Shown: piece by piece, positions 17,080 through 25,951 of the stretch
Layout: the number at the start of each line of letters is the position of its first letter
How positions within the stretch are numbered: position 1 is the first letter of the stretch
Origin: Sinorhizobium meliloti 4H41
Lineage (GTDB): Bacteria; Pseudomonadota; Alphaproteobacteria; Rhizobiales; Rhizobiaceae
DNA: 64,000 nt
Reading direction: 5' to 3'
Assembly: GCF_000375585.1 (NCBI RefSeq)
Contig: NZ_AQWP01000010.1
Location: 62,001-126,000 of the forward strand
Made by a program: the position numbers and the translations under genes
The notes under the pieces: model-generated
Database searches by the model: none
What the model saw: only the letters and a program-made list of their open reading frames with translations
Told to the model about the DNA's origin: nothing

Positions 17080-18644
17080 TCGCCGATTTCCACTTCCTTC
17101 GCCCGTGGTGGCTGCTTGCGGTCCTGGCGGCGGGACTGCTCGTATGGCTCATGCGCCGGCAATCGGATATGCGCTCCCGCTGGAAGCACCTGATCGCGCC
17201 CAATCTGCTCGATCACCTCCTCGTCGACCGCGGCCAGGCGCGCACGTTCCGGCCCATCTATCTGGTGGCCGGCCTGATTGCCCTCTCGGGCCTTGCCGCG
17301 GCGGGTCCGACATGGGAACGCGAGCGTCCCCCCTTCGTCGAAGACACGGCGCCGCTCGCGATCGCGGTCGACTTGGGCCGGACGATGAATGCGACCGACA
17401 TCTCGCCGACGCGGCTCGAGCGCGCCATGCTCAAGGTGCGCGACATCATGGCCAGACGGAAAGGCGCCCGGACGGCATTGTTCGCCTATGCCGGCACGGC
17501 CCACATGGTGCTGCCCCTGACCGAGGACGCGTCGCTTATCGCCACCTATCTCGCGGCCCTGTCGCCAGCCCTCATGCCCGTCGAAGGCAAGGACACCGCC
17601 ACGGCGCTCGAAGCCGCCGAGGCGGCCCTGGCCGCCGAGCCGGCGCCGGGCACGATCCTGTTTCTGACCGATGGCGTCGAGCAGGGCGCATTTGCCGCTT
17701 TCTCGCAATATCAGGGCCGCAACGACCTGATGGTGCTGGGCATCGGCACCGAAGAAGGCGGCCCGGTGAAAATCGGCAGCGGAGAATATCTGACGGACGG
17801 CAGCGGCGCCCGCGTTCAGGCACGGCTCGATGTCGACGCCTTGAAGGAACTCCAGTCGGCCTCCTCTGCGCAGGTGGCGACGGTCACCCTGGATGATGGC
17901 GACGTCGACTGGATCGTCCGGCGCATACAGACGTCCTTCGCACAAAGAACGGAGGAGGGTCTTACCCGTTGGCGCGATATGGGCTGGTACCTGACCATCG
18001 CGGTCGCGATCCTGGTCGCGTTCACCTTCCGCCGGGGTCAGAGCGTCCGTTGGCTCGGGGCCGTCGTGTTGCTCCTGTCGTTCGCCATGTCCGGGCGGGG
18101 GGAGGCGGCAGATTTCGTGGACATGTGGCTGACGCCCGACCAGCAGGGACAGCGCGCTTTCTCCCGCGGCGACTATGCCGCCGCGGCAGAACACTTCGCC
18201 GAGCCGCAATGGCGCGGTGTTTCGCTCTATCGCGCCGGCCGTTATCAGGACGCGATCGACGCCTTTGCCCAATCCACGGCACCGGAGAGCTATTTCAATC
18301 AAGGCAACGCCCTGATGCATCTGGACAAACCCGACGAAGCGATCGCCGCCTACCAGCAGGCTCTCAAGCAGCGCGCCGATTGGACCGAGGCAAAGACCAA
18401 TCTGGCGCTTGCGCAACGGCGCAAGAAGGAGAAGGACAAGCAGGAAGAGGAAAAGCAGCAGGAGGCCGCCGGACTGGACCCGGACGAAGTACAGTTCGAC
18501 GACAAGGCCAAGCACGGCAAGGAGGGTAAGGTCCAGGCCGGCGCGCAGACGGCGGAGATGTGGATGCGCAACATCCAGGTTTCGCCGGCCGCCCTTCTCG
18601 CACGCAAGTTCGCGATCGAGGCATCGGAAGGGGAGCGACAATGA
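17076..18644 (+). CDS. VWA plus TPR protein, BatB/BatC-like fusion
   Basis: A 522-residue protein. Two N-terminal spans (about 9-26 and 60-76) precede a VWA domain (about 92-280). Further spans follow near residues 305-320 and 324-340, then a TPR segment (about 355-455, for example ESYFNQGNALMHLDKPDEA) and a charged tail rich in Lys and Glu. Bat operons often encode the VWA (BatB) and TPR (BatC) parts in one or two genes; here they are one. The MIDAS motif is degenerate: DLGRT (Asp99, Gly101, Thr103) replaces DxSxS, so metal-dependent binding may be weakened. It overlaps the next gene by an ATGA junction. Confidence 0.88.
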   Translation: MIADFHFLRPWWLLAVLAAGLLVWLMRRQSDMRSRWKHLIAPNLLDHLLVDRGQARTFRPIYLVAGLIALSGLAAAGPTWERERPPFVEDTAPLAIAVDLGRTMNATDISPTRLERAMLKVRDIMARRKGARTALFAYAGTAHMVLPLTEDASLIATYLAALSPALMPVEGKDTATALEAAEAALAAEPAPGTILFLTDGVEQGAFAAFSQYQGRNDLMVLGIGTEEGGPVKIGSGEYLTDGSGARVQARLDVDALKELQSASSAQVATVTLDDGDVDWIVRRIQTSFAQRTEEGLTRWRDMGWYLTIAVAILVAFTFRRGQSVRWLGAVVLLLSFAMSGRGEAADFVDMWLTPDQQGQRAFSRGDYAAAAEHFAEPQWRGVSLYRAGRYQDAIDAFAQSTAPESYFNQGNALMHLDKPDEAIAAYQQALKQRADWTEAKTNLALAQRRKKEKDKQEEEKQQEAAGLDPDEVQFDDKAKHGKEGKVQAGAQTAEMWMRNIQVSPAALLARKFAIEASEGERQ

Positions 18645-19990
18645 TGACCCCAGCGTCCCGTTTGTGTCAACTCGTTGCAGCGCTGTTCTGCTGGATCGCT
18701 GCCGCCGGTCCGGCGCTATCCGCCGATCCGCTCGCCCGGGCCGCATTGCAGTCGGAGGGAACGCTCTATGCCGGTCAGCAAATTCTCATAGACGTCGACG
18801 TGCTTGTCCCGAATTACTTCCTCCAGCCACCGCAGTTCCCCGCGATCGACCTTCCGGGCGCGATCGTGACGCTTGACGACGGGCGGGCGCTCAACCTCAA
18901 CGAAACGATCGACGGGACCGCTTACTCCGGCATTCGCCGCACCTATATCGTCACGGCTCAATCGTCGGGCGATTTCACCTTGCCTCCTGCCGTGATCACT
19001 TTCGGCTATGCGGCAGTACCCCCTCAGGCCACCCGCGGCGAAGTTACGCTTCCACCGCTTCGCTTCACCGTTCGGGAAGCACCCGCGGATGCCGGAGAAC
19101 GTCCCGGTGTGGTCGCCGCAAAGGTCAGCATCAGCCAGGAACTCGACCGGGATCCGGCAGCTCTGAAGGCGGGGGACACTCTGGTCCGGACGATCGCCGT
19201 GCGCGCCGTAGGCCTTCGCGCCATGATGATCCCCGAGCCGGATTTTTCAGCCCCGGACGGGGTACGCCTCTACCGGCAGGATCCCGCACTTTCGGAAGAA
19301 ACGGACCGCAACGGCCAGTCAATTGCGGGTATCCGCAAGGATGTTGCAAGCTATCTCTTCCGGGAGCCCGGCACCTATGTCCTGCCCGCGGTGGCCCTGA
19401 GCTGGTTCGACCCGGCCTCCGCGGCGACGCAATCGGCAAGCGCACCCGCCGTAAACGTGACCGTTGCAGCCGCGGCCTCCCACTCCCCGGCCATCGCGCC
19501 TCCGGCGGCCGAGCCGCAACGCCCGCCCTTCGACTGGCTGCGGCTGACTGTGATCGGCGGTGGCGTGTTGCTCACTGCCCTCGTCCTTTGGGCTGCGGCC
19601 AACGGACTGAGTCGGCTGGAAGCATGGTGGCAGGAACGCCGCTCGAAAGAGCGGCAATCGGAACCGGCATTTTTCCGTCAGGTGGAGCAGGCCTGCAGGA
19701 GCGGCTCGGACGAGGCCATCGCGCGCGCGCTCGACGCCTGGTCGCGCAAGGCGGCAGTGATGCCGCTCGAATTCTGGCTCGAACGATTTGCCGACGCCGA
19801 AACGCAGCAGGTCTACCGGGCCCGGCAAGGAAGGCTTTACGGCCTTGCGAAGGCATCTTCCGCGCCGGTGCGCGGAGACCTGCTCCTTCCGGGGCTGAAA
19901 AAGGCACGGAAGATCTGGCTGGCTCAAGGAGAGAAGGCGCCCCGACGACGCGAGCCCGCCTTGCACCCACTCAACCCGACCATGCCCTGA
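18641..19990 (+). CDS. BatD-like oxygen-tolerance protein
   Basis: A 449-residue protein. The ATG overlaps the upstream stop in ATGA. A signal peptide (about 1-28, ending GPALSADP) leads into an extracytoplasmic region with repeated beta-sandwich-like segments (for example FTLPPAVITFGYAAVPP and GTYVLPAVALSWFDP). One membrane span follows at about residues 310-328 (LTVIGGGVLLTALVLWAA), then a cytoplasmic helical tail. This is the layout of BatD, the last member of the MoxR/Bat complex. No enzymatic motif is present. It closes the operon; 146 bp of plain sequence separates it from the BCCT gene. Confidence 0.8.
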   Translation: MMTPASRLCQLVAALFCWIAAAGPALSADPLARAALQSEGTLYAGQQILIDVDVLVPNYFLQPPQFPAIDLPGAIVTLDDGRALNLNETIDGTAYSGIRRTYIVTAQSSGDFTLPPAVITFGYAAVPPQATRGEVTLPPLRFTVREAPADAGERPGVVAAKVSISQELDRDPAALKAGDTLVRTIAVRAVGLRAMMIPEPDFSAPDGVRLYRQDPALSEETDRNGQSIAGIRKDVASYLFREPGTYVLPAVALSWFDPASAATQSASAPAVNVTVAAAASHSPAIAPPAAEPQRPPFDWLRLTVIGGGVLLTALVLWAAANGLSRLEAWWQERRSKERQSEPAFFRQVEQACRSGSDEAIARALDAWSRKAAVMPLEFWLERFADAETQQVYRARQGRLYGLAKASSAPVRGDLLLPGLKKARKIWLAQGEKAPRRREPALHPLNPTMP

Positions 19991-20136
19991 TGCGACGAAT
20001 ACGAAACCGGGTCGTCTCATCGATGCGTCGGTGCGATGGGCAGGCGTGCTACTATGCCGGAAGGGATTCGAGGGAGATCACACGTGCTTTTCCTCGTCCG
20101 CTCGTGGGCGCAGAATCTGTGGGGAGGTGGCATTAA

Positions 20137-22116
20137 GTGCAGTATCTCAAAGTGAATATGCCGGTGTTCGTGGGTTCGGTAGGCGTCATCGCTCTGTTCG
20201 TCGGGATAGGTGTGGTTGCGCCTAAGAGAGCTGAAGCGATTTTCAGCGGAATGCAATCTGCGATCCTGTCCGGTTTCGGTTGGCTCTACCTGCTCGCGGT
20301 CGCGATCTTTCTGTTTTCGATGCTCTTTCTGGCGTTCAGCCGCTACGGCGAGCTGAAGCTCGGGCCGGACGATTCAGAACCCGAATTCAGGTACCTGTCC
20401 TGGATCGCCATGTTGTTCGCCGCCGGCATGGGCATTGGCCTCATGTATTTTGCCGTCGGCGAGCCGATGACGCATTTTGCTTCGCCGCCGGAAGCCGAAC
20501 CGCTGACGATCGCAGCCCAGCGCGAGGCAATGAGCGTAACCTTCTTCCATTGGGGGGTGCACGCCTGGGCGATATACTCGGTCGTCGGGCTGTCACTCGC
20601 CTATTTCGGATACCGGTACAACTTACCCCTGACCGTCCGATCCGGCCTCTACCCGCTCCTCAAGGAGGGTATTCACGGGCCGATCGGACATGTCGTGGAT
20701 ATTTTCGCGATCTGCGGGACAATGTTCGGGCTCGCAACCTCGCTCGGATTCGGAGTCCTTCAGATAAACTCCGGACTGAATTATTTGTTGGGTGTCCCCC
20801 AGTCGATCTACGTCCAGCTCCTGCTCGTGACCGTGGTCACGGCAATAGCGACGGTCTCGGTGGTCAGCGGCGTCGAAAAGGGTGTCCGCATTCTCAGCGA
20901 GACCAATCTGTTCCTGGCAGTAATGCTGATGCTCTTCGTGCTCGTGGTCGGACCGACGGGCACGCTCATGCGCGACTTCGTCCAGAACATCGGTCTCTAC
21001 CTCGATAGTTTGGTTTTGCGAACCTTCAACATCTATGCCTACGAGCCGCGTCCGTGGATCGACAGCTGGACCCTGTTCTATTGGGCATGGTGGATTTCCT
21101 GGTCACCCTTCGTCGGCATGTTCATCGCGCGCATTTCCCGTGGGCGTACCGTGAGAGAGTTCGTCACCGCCGTCCTCTTCGTACCCGCCCTGTTCACTTT
21201 CCTCTGGATGACGGTCTTTGGAAACACGGCGATCTACGTGGACACGACGATCGCCAACGGCGAGCTGGCGCGCGACGTGAAGGCGGACCTTTCGGTCGCC
21301 CTTTTCCAGTTCTTCGAATATCTGCCGTGGCCCGCGGTAACCTCGACGCTCGCGGTTCTGCTCGTCAGCATATTCTTCGTGACGTCCAGCGACTCCGGCT
21401 CGCTGGTGATCGACACGATTGCGTCCGGCGGAGAAACGGCAACACCTGCTCTTCAGCGGATTTTCTGGTGTTCGCTCAGCGGTATCGTGGCGGCCGTTCT
21501 GCTCTCCACCGGCGGGCTGACGGCACTCCAATCCGCCACGATCTCCACGGCACTGCCGTTCAGCTTCGTGATGCTCATTCTGGTTTGGTCGCTGTTCGTC
21601 GGGATGCGGGCCGATCTCGCCCGCACACAATCACCCGGATCGGTCGGTCCAAGAGCCTATCCCGCGTCCGGCGTGCCCTGGCAGCGGCGCCTGGCGATGA
21701 CCTTGAGCACGCCGGACAAACGGGCGGTGGAGAAATTCCTGCAAGCCTCCGTGCTTCCGGCCCTGGAGGCAGTGGCCAAGGAACTGACGCGCCGGTCCCG
21801 GCCGGCTTCGGTCAATCGGGATGCCGAAACCGGAGCACTGACCCTCACAGTTCCGGCCGAAGGCCATCGCGATTTCGTCTACGGCGTGCAAATGTCGGAA
21901 CACAAACTTCCGGCCTTCACCGCGCATGACGCAACCGTGGCAGATGTCCGCTACGAGGCGCGCACCTTCTTTTCGGACGGTAGCCGCGGCTATGACATCA
22001 TGGGAATGGCGGACAACCAGATCATCAACGATGTTCTGTTTCAGTTCGAGCGATACACGGGCTTCGTACGGTCCCCGGCGTCCTCGCTGCTGGCGACCTC
22101 GCCCGAAGAGCAATAG
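20137..22116 (+). CDS. BCCT-family transporter, BetT-like (choline/betaine type)
   Basis: A 659-residue secondary transporter with about 12 membrane spans (residues 8-500) and a long cytoplasmic C-terminal domain (about 510-659). The BCCT signature is visible as [14 protein letters not shown] in one helix and [20 protein letters not shown] in the substrate-binding helix. The long C-terminal extension is typical of BetT-type proton-coupled choline carriers rather than the shorter carnitine exchangers. The GTG start at 20137 is preceded by GGGGAGG; an internal ATG seven codons on is an alternative. Substrate specificity among choline, betaines and related zwitterions cannot be settled here. Its TAG stop coincides with the end of a repeat element. 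Confidence 0.88.
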   Translation: MQYLKVNMPVFVGSVGVIALFVGIGVVAPKRAEAIFSGMQSAILSGFGWLYLLAVAIFLFSMLFLAFSRYGELKLGPDDSEPEFRYLSWIAMLFAAGMGIGLMYFAVGEPMTHFASPPEAEPLTIAAQREAMSVTFFHWGVHAWAIYSVVGLSLAYFGYRYNLPLTVRSGLYPLLKEGIHGPIGHVVDIFAICGTMFGLATSLGFGVLQINSGLNYLLGVPQSIYVQLLLVTVVTAIATVSVVSGVEKGVRILSETNLFLAVMLMLFVLVVGPTGTLMRDFVQNIGLYLDSLVLRTFNIYAYEPRPWIDSWTLFYWAWWISWSPFVGMFIARISRGRTVREFVTAVLFVPALFTFLWMTVFGNTAIYVDTTIANGELARDVKADLSVALFQFFEYLPWPAVTSTLAVLLVSIFFVTSSDSGSLVIDTIASGGETATPALQRIFWCSLSGIVAAVLLSTGGLTALQSATISTALPFSFVMLILVWSLFVGMRADLARTQSPGSVGPRAYPASGVPWQRRLAMTLSTPDKRAVEKFLQASVLPALEAVAKELTRRSRPASVNRDAETGALTLTVPAEGHRDFVYGVQMSEHKLPAFTAHDATVADVRYEARTFFSDGSRGYDIMGMADNQIINDVLFQFERYTGFVRSPASSLLATSPEEQ

Positions 22117-22185
22117 AGCACTTCCAGGAAAAGTGTGTGACGGTTTTCCGTCCGGAAGTGCGTGGACTAAAAGGTTAGAACATTG
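22114..22185. repeat. RIME-like mosaic repeat, copy 2
   Basis: Sequence TAGAGCACTTCCAGGAAAAG is followed by CGGTTTTCCGTCCGGAAGTGCG and AAAAGGTTAGAAC. It is an inverted-orientation copy of the main module at 323-389. The first three bases are the TAG stop codon of the BCCT transporter gene. Confidence 0.75.
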
Positions 22186-22201
22186 CCAGGATATCCGAAA
22201 A

Positions 22202-22230
22202 GGAAAGGCGGAGGCTTACCCCGCCTTTCC
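22202..22230 (-). terminator. Stem-loop terminator downstream of the sulfatase gene
   Basis: GGAAAGGCGG (22202-22211) and CCGCCTTTCC (22221-22230) form a perfect 10-bp stem with a 9-nt loop. On the minus strand the stem is followed by TTTTCGG, a short T-run, which suits termination of the sulfatase transcript. It lies between two convergent genes and may act in both directions. Confidence 0.5.
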
Positions 22231-22323
22231 CGAAGATCGCAATATGGCTGGAATATGCGATCCTCGTTACTCGTCTGAATTGCTCACCCTACTGGAGATA
22301 GCGGCGGGCTCCGAAGACGTGCA

Positions 22324-23982
22324 TCAACGCGGCGCCAGGCTTTCCAGCTCCTTGAGCCGTTTCAGCGCCGCCTGCTGCTGCAGCAGGCCGTAATTTATGC
22401 CGCTTGCGTTCAGCGTGCTGCCGGTCTGGAACGGGAACTGCTCGAAGTCCGCGAACAGCTCCTTTATCTTTCCTTGTATCGGCACCAGCAGCCACATGTT
22501 GCGCGCCAGGAACTCGACCGCACCACCACCGTCCTCCATCGCCCTCTCATAGGGATCCATCCGGAGATTGGCGATCAGGGCCCAACTGGATACCTCGCGG
22601 GTCGCGGTTGCGATGTTGCCGTGGCTGGCCGTGGCAAAGCTCAGTTTCCAGTCGTTCCAGCGTATTGCGTTCAGATTACCGCCCTGATCGAAATAGTAGA
22701 CCGTCTCGCGCGGAGGTTCCTTGGCCTCGCCCTTCAGCAGCTCGGTGAGATCATAGCCGTCGAGGTGAACTTTGAACGTCTTCCCTGCGGATTGGAAGCC
22801 GTTTTTCATCTGCTCCTTCAGGTCCGGGATGCCGGCTGCCGTCGCGAATGTCGGCATCCAGTCCATAAGGGTCACCGGCTCGTTTATCTGCGTGCCCGGC
22901 TTCACCACACCCGGCCACCGGACCATCATCGGGATGCGGAAACCACCTTCCCAAGTCGTGCCCTTCTCTCCGTGGAACATCGTCTGAGCGCCGTCCGGCC
23001 ACAAAGCGAGCTCCGCGCCGTTGTCGGTGGTGTAGAGCACAATCGTGTTTTCGGTGATGCCGAGGTCGTCGAGCTGCTGCAGAAGCTGACCCACATGGCC
23101 GTCGTGCTCGACCATCCCGTCGGCATGGATGCCCTTGCCGGTCTTGCCCAAAGACTCCGGCTTCAAGTGGGTGAACACATGCATGCGCGTCGAGTTGAAC
23201 CAGCAGAAGAACGGCTTGTCGGCCTTCGCCTGACGATCGATGAAATCCTTTGCCGCAGCCAGAAATTCCTCGTCAACGGTCTCCATGCGCTTCGTGTTGA
23301 GCGGCCCCGTATCCTCGATCTTTCCATCGGCGCTCGCCTTGATGACTCCGCGCGGCCCAAACTCCTTCCGGAATTCCGGATCCTTGGGATAGAAATAACC
23401 TTCCGGCTCCTCTTCGGCATTCAGGTGGTAGAGGTTGCCGAAGAACTCGTCGAAGCCGTGGTTCGTCGGCAGGTGCTCGTCGCGGTCGCCCAGGTGGTTC
23501 TTGCCGAACTGGCCCGTGGCGTAACCCTTGGACTTCATGACGTCGGCAATGGTGGGCATCCAATCCTGAATCCCGTGCGGGTCGCCGGGCATGCCGATCG
23601 TCAGCAGTCCCGTGCGGAACGGTTCCTGGCCGAGAATGAAGGAGGCGCGGCCTGCGGTGCAGCTCTGCTGTCCATAGGAGTCGGTAAAGATCGCGCCTTC
23701 GGCCGCGATACGATCGATGTTCGGCGTGCGATACCCCATCAGACCCATGGTGTAAGCGCTGATTTGCGGAATACCGATGTCGTCGCCGAAAATGACGAGG
23801 ATGTTCGGCTGTTTGCCATTGGCCGGCGCCGGCTGCTCCTGAGCCTTCGCCTCGCCGACGGCTGCAGCACCGTTTGCGGCGGCTGCAGCCGCAAGGATCG
23901 TCCCGCCCAGAAGAAGGCTTCGGCGATCTATCGAGAAGGAATTTGTCGCGTCTTTTCGCTTTTCAGCATCTGGAAGGCCCAT
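22324..23982 (-). CDS. Tat-exported type I sulfatase (arylsulfatase family)
   Basis: A 552-residue sulfatase. The N-terminus has a twin-arginine signal (DRRSLLLGGTILAAAAAA), so the folded enzyme is exported. The alkaline-phosphatase fold is seen from NILVIFGDDIGIP (metal Asp pair) and the active-site motif SCTAGRAS. There Cys108 should be converted to formylglycine, giving the CxAxR form of the sulfatase signature. Further ligands appear in FGKNHLGDRDEHLPTNHGFD and TTDNGAE. Cytosolic FGE (2738-3709) is available to modify it before Tat export. The substrate is unknown. Its promoter region has a TTGGTCCA motif with a matching -10. Confidence 0.9.
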   Translation of the reverse strand: MGLPDAEKRKDATNSFSIDRRSLLLGGTILAAAAAANGAAAVGEAKAQEQPAPANGKQPNILVIFGDDIGIPQISAYTMGLMGYRTPNIDRIAAEGAIFTDSYGQQSCTAGRASFILGQEPFRTGLLTIGMPGDPHGIQDWMPTIADVMKSKGYATGQFGKNHLGDRDEHLPTNHGFDEFFGNLYHLNAEEEPEGYFYPKDPEFRKEFGPRGVIKASADGKIEDTGPLNTKRMETVDEEFLAAAKDFIDRQAKADKPFFCWFNSTRMHVFTHLKPESLGKTGKGIHADGMVEHDGHVGQLLQQLDDLGITENTIVLYTTDNGAELALWPDGAQTMFHGEKGTTWEGGFRIPMMVRWPGVVKPGTQINEPVTLMDWMPTFATAAGIPDLKEQMKNGFQSAGKTFKVHLDGYDLTELLKGEAKEPPRETVYYFDQGGNLNAIRWNDWKLSFATASHGNIATATREVSSWALIANLRMDPYERAMEDGGGAVEFLARNMWLLVPIQGKIKELFADFEQFPFQTGSTLNASGINYGLLQQQAALKRLKELESLAPR

Positions 23983-24050
23983 GCTTCACTCCTTGATTAA
24001 ACTTGTGCGTTCGAAGCCATGCGGGATCCGCGCACTCTGGAGCCCGCATG

Positions 24051-24097
24051 ATTATCGGCCGAAGCATCTGGCAAGAGAAGTTGGACCAAGGGGCAAC
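24051..24097 (-). promoter_or_regulatory. TTGGTCCAA promoter motif (copy c) with -10 for the sulfatase
   Basis: On the minus strand GTTGCCCCTTGGTCCAACT lies at 24097-24079, with core TTGGTCCAA at 24089-24081. GATAAT (24056-24051) follows 23 nt after TTGGTCCAAC, the same distance as in copy a. This would place an activator site next to the -35 position and transcription near 24044, giving a leader of about 60 nt before the sulfatase ATG. Confidence 0.52.
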
Positions 24098-24246
24098 GCG
24101 ACGGACGTTGCGCCGCCGTTTTGATTTTCTACAATATCCGAAAGGACGCACGAAGGCGCAGCAGGCGGTCACTGCCGTTTCCATGAGCTGGTCATGCTCT
24201 ATGGAAGGCCTAGCGGGCGTCAAAACTCCGCGTCTTAATGGATTCC

Positions 24247-24275
24247 TTGAAACACCCGCGGTTTGCGAGTAAAAT
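24247..24275 (+). promoter_or_regulatory. Sigma-70-type promoter for the SPW-repeat gene
   Basis: TTGAAA (24247-24252) and TAAAAT (24270-24275) are separated by exactly 17 bp. The SPW-repeat gene starts at 24389, giving a leader of about 105 nt. Apart from this and motif copy c, the 406-bp gap 23983-24388 shows no recognisable feature. Confidence 0.5.
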
Positions 24276-24388
24276 TACGGCAGCAATTCAAAGCGTTACA
24301 GAACCGTGCGATCGGAGGCGAACGGAGTTGCAACGTAAGCTGCACGCGAGTGGTGACGCTTTGCCAAACTTCATATGTGGAGGTTGTC

Positions 24389-24745
24389 ATGCCCAACACT
24401 CTGATGGCAGGAAGAAGAAGCCAGGATTGGGCAAATCTGGTCTTGGCAGCGTGCCTGTTCCTCTCTCCCTGGGTCATCGGCTTTGCGGCTGAAGCCGCGC
24501 CGACGTGGAACGCCTGGATCGCCGGCATCGTGCTCGGCGCCCTTGCGATCGCAACCCTTTCGGCCTTCGCCGAATGGGAGGAATGGGCCAATATGGTAAT
24601 CGGCCTGTGGTTGATCGTTTCTCCCTGGCTGCTCGGCTTCATGGGAAATGTGAACGCGATGTGGACCCACGTCATTCTCGGCGTGCTCGTCGCCGCAATC
24701 GCAGCCTGGGCGGTCTGGGACTATCGTCACCATTCACACGCCTAG
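24389..24745 (+). CDS. SPW-repeat small membrane protein
   Basis: A 118-residue membrane protein with two copies of a two-helix repeat. Each copy has the SPW motif (LFLSPWVIGF near residue 24 and LIVSPWLLGF near 81) and a preceding WANLV/WANMV segment. This is the SPW-repeat family, small bacterial integral membrane proteins of unknown function. The ATG behind TGGAGGTTGTC is chosen; the open frame extends upstream without family resemblance. A good promoter lies about 110 bp upstream. The gene converges on the thu operon terminator. Confidence 0.85.
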   Translation: MPNTLMAGRRSQDWANLVLAACLFLSPWVIGFAAEAAPTWNAWIAGIVLGALAIATLSAFAEWEEWANMVIGLWLIVSPWLLGFMGNVNAMWTHVILGVLVAAIAAWAVWDYRHHSHA

Positions 24746-24804
24746 ATGACGATGACTCCAGGGTCGGATCGACCAGGGTCATGAACGTTTCAAGTGGATT
24801 TAAA

Positions 24805-24833
24805 GCGCGCCGCATCGGTTGAACGCGGCGCGC
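24805..24833 (-). terminator. Rho-independent terminator of the thu operon
   Basis: GCGCGCCGC (24805-24813) and GCGGCGCGC (24825-24833) form a perfect 9-bp GC stem with an 11-nt loop. On the minus strand it is followed by TTTAAATCC. It lies 24 bp after the thuB stop codon and between convergent genes. Confidence 0.65.
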
Positions 24834-24857
24834 AGGGTCCAGCGGTCCTGCCGCTTA

Positions 24858-25940
24858 TCACCCCACAGCGCGTTCCTGCACCACCGCGTCGATGTCCGGC
24901 ACGCCGAGTTCGCGGCGTGAGCGCTCCGTCTCGATGGCGAGATCGAGCACTCTCTGCAGGTCCGCGGCATGGCGGAAACCCGGTTCGACGGTTCGGCCGG
25001 CCTTCACCGCCTCGACGAAGCGCTGGTAGTTGGTGGGCACGGTGCCGGCGTCGACGGTCCGCCAAACGGCCTTTTCGACATCGGGCCCCATGCAGCCGCG
25101 CAGGCTCGAACCATCAGGCGTATGGATTACTTCCAAGGCTCCCCTGTCGCCGTGCAGCCTGAGCCTCAACTCGTTGAGATGGCCCGTCGCCCAGCGGCTG
25201 GCATGAATCACAGCCATCGCGCCGTTTTCGAACTCCGCCGTCATGGCGAAGCTGTCATTGGCGTCGAGGTCGTACTCGCCGATACGGTTATCCGGCGCCT
25301 TGTCGAAGGCTTTCAGGCGCGCGAATACCCGCTCGACCGAGCTGTTGGCACCGTAGCCGGCGAAGTCGAGAATGTGGATGCCGACATCGCCAAGCACGCC
25401 ATTCGATCCGTGTTTCGTCGACAGCCGCCATAGCCACTTCGACTCGCTTGCCCAATCGCCCCAGGCCCGAGACACGAGCCAGCTCTGGAGATAGGAAGCC
25501 TCCAGATGCCGCACCCGGCCGATTTCGCCGGCAACCACGAGTTCACGCGCCTTCTGCAGCGGAGCGACGTTGCGATAGGTCAGATTAACCATCGTGACGA
25601 GGCCGGCCCGCTCGGCTGCGGCCGCCATCTCGGCGGCCTTCTCATAGTTTTCTGCCAACGGTTTTTCGCACAGCACATGCTTGCCGGCGGCAATGAGCGC
25701 CAGGGTCGTCGGGTGATGCGCCTTGTCGGGCGTCACGTTGGTGGCCGCGTCGAACTCTCCCCAGGCGATCGCCTCGTCGAGAGAGGTGAAGGTGTTTTCG
25801 ATGCCGTGCGTGACGGCAAAGGCCTTGGCACGGGACGGGTCCACGTCGACGGCGCCGACCATTTCGACGCCTTCGATCTCAGCAAAGGCTTTCGCATGGC
25901 TGTTGGCCATGCCGCCGGTTCCGAGAATTAGCAAACGCAT
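24858..25940 (-). CDS. thuB: ThuB, Gfo/Idh/MocA-type dehydrogenase of trehalose utilisation
   Basis: A 360-residue NAD(P)-dependent oxidoreductase. The Rossmann motif is LLILGTGGMANSHA at the N-terminus, and the sugar-dehydrogenase signature is CEKPLAENYEKA (about 90-101). The C-terminal half carries the alpha/beta dimer domain with GDVGIHILDFAGY. The ATG behind AAGGGGACCCCC is chosen; another ATG 15 bp upstream overlaps the thuA stop as ATGA. In Sinorhizobium meliloti thuA and thuB are known to be needed for catabolism of trehalose and related disaccharides, with formation of 3-keto sugars. Operon order and family here match that locus. Confidence 0.9.
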   Translation of the reverse strand: MRLLILGTGGMANSHAKAFAEIEGVEMVGAVDVDPSRAKAFAVTHGIENTFTSLDEAIAWGEFDAATNVTPDKAHHPTTLALIAAGKHVLCEKPLAENYEKAAEMAAAAERAGLVTMVNLTYRNVAPLQKARELVVAGEIGRVRHLEASYLQSWLVSRAWGDWASESKWLWRLSTKHGSNGVLGDVGIHILDFAGYGANSSVERVFARLKAFDKAPDNRIGEYDLDANDSFAMTAEFENGAMAVIHASRWATGHLNELRLRLHGDRGALEVIHTPDGSSLRGCMGPDVEKAVWRTVDAGTVPTNYQRFVEAVKAGRTVEPGFRHAADLQRVLDLAIETERSRRELGVPDIDAVVQERAVG

Positions 25941-25951
25941 GGGGGTCCCCT

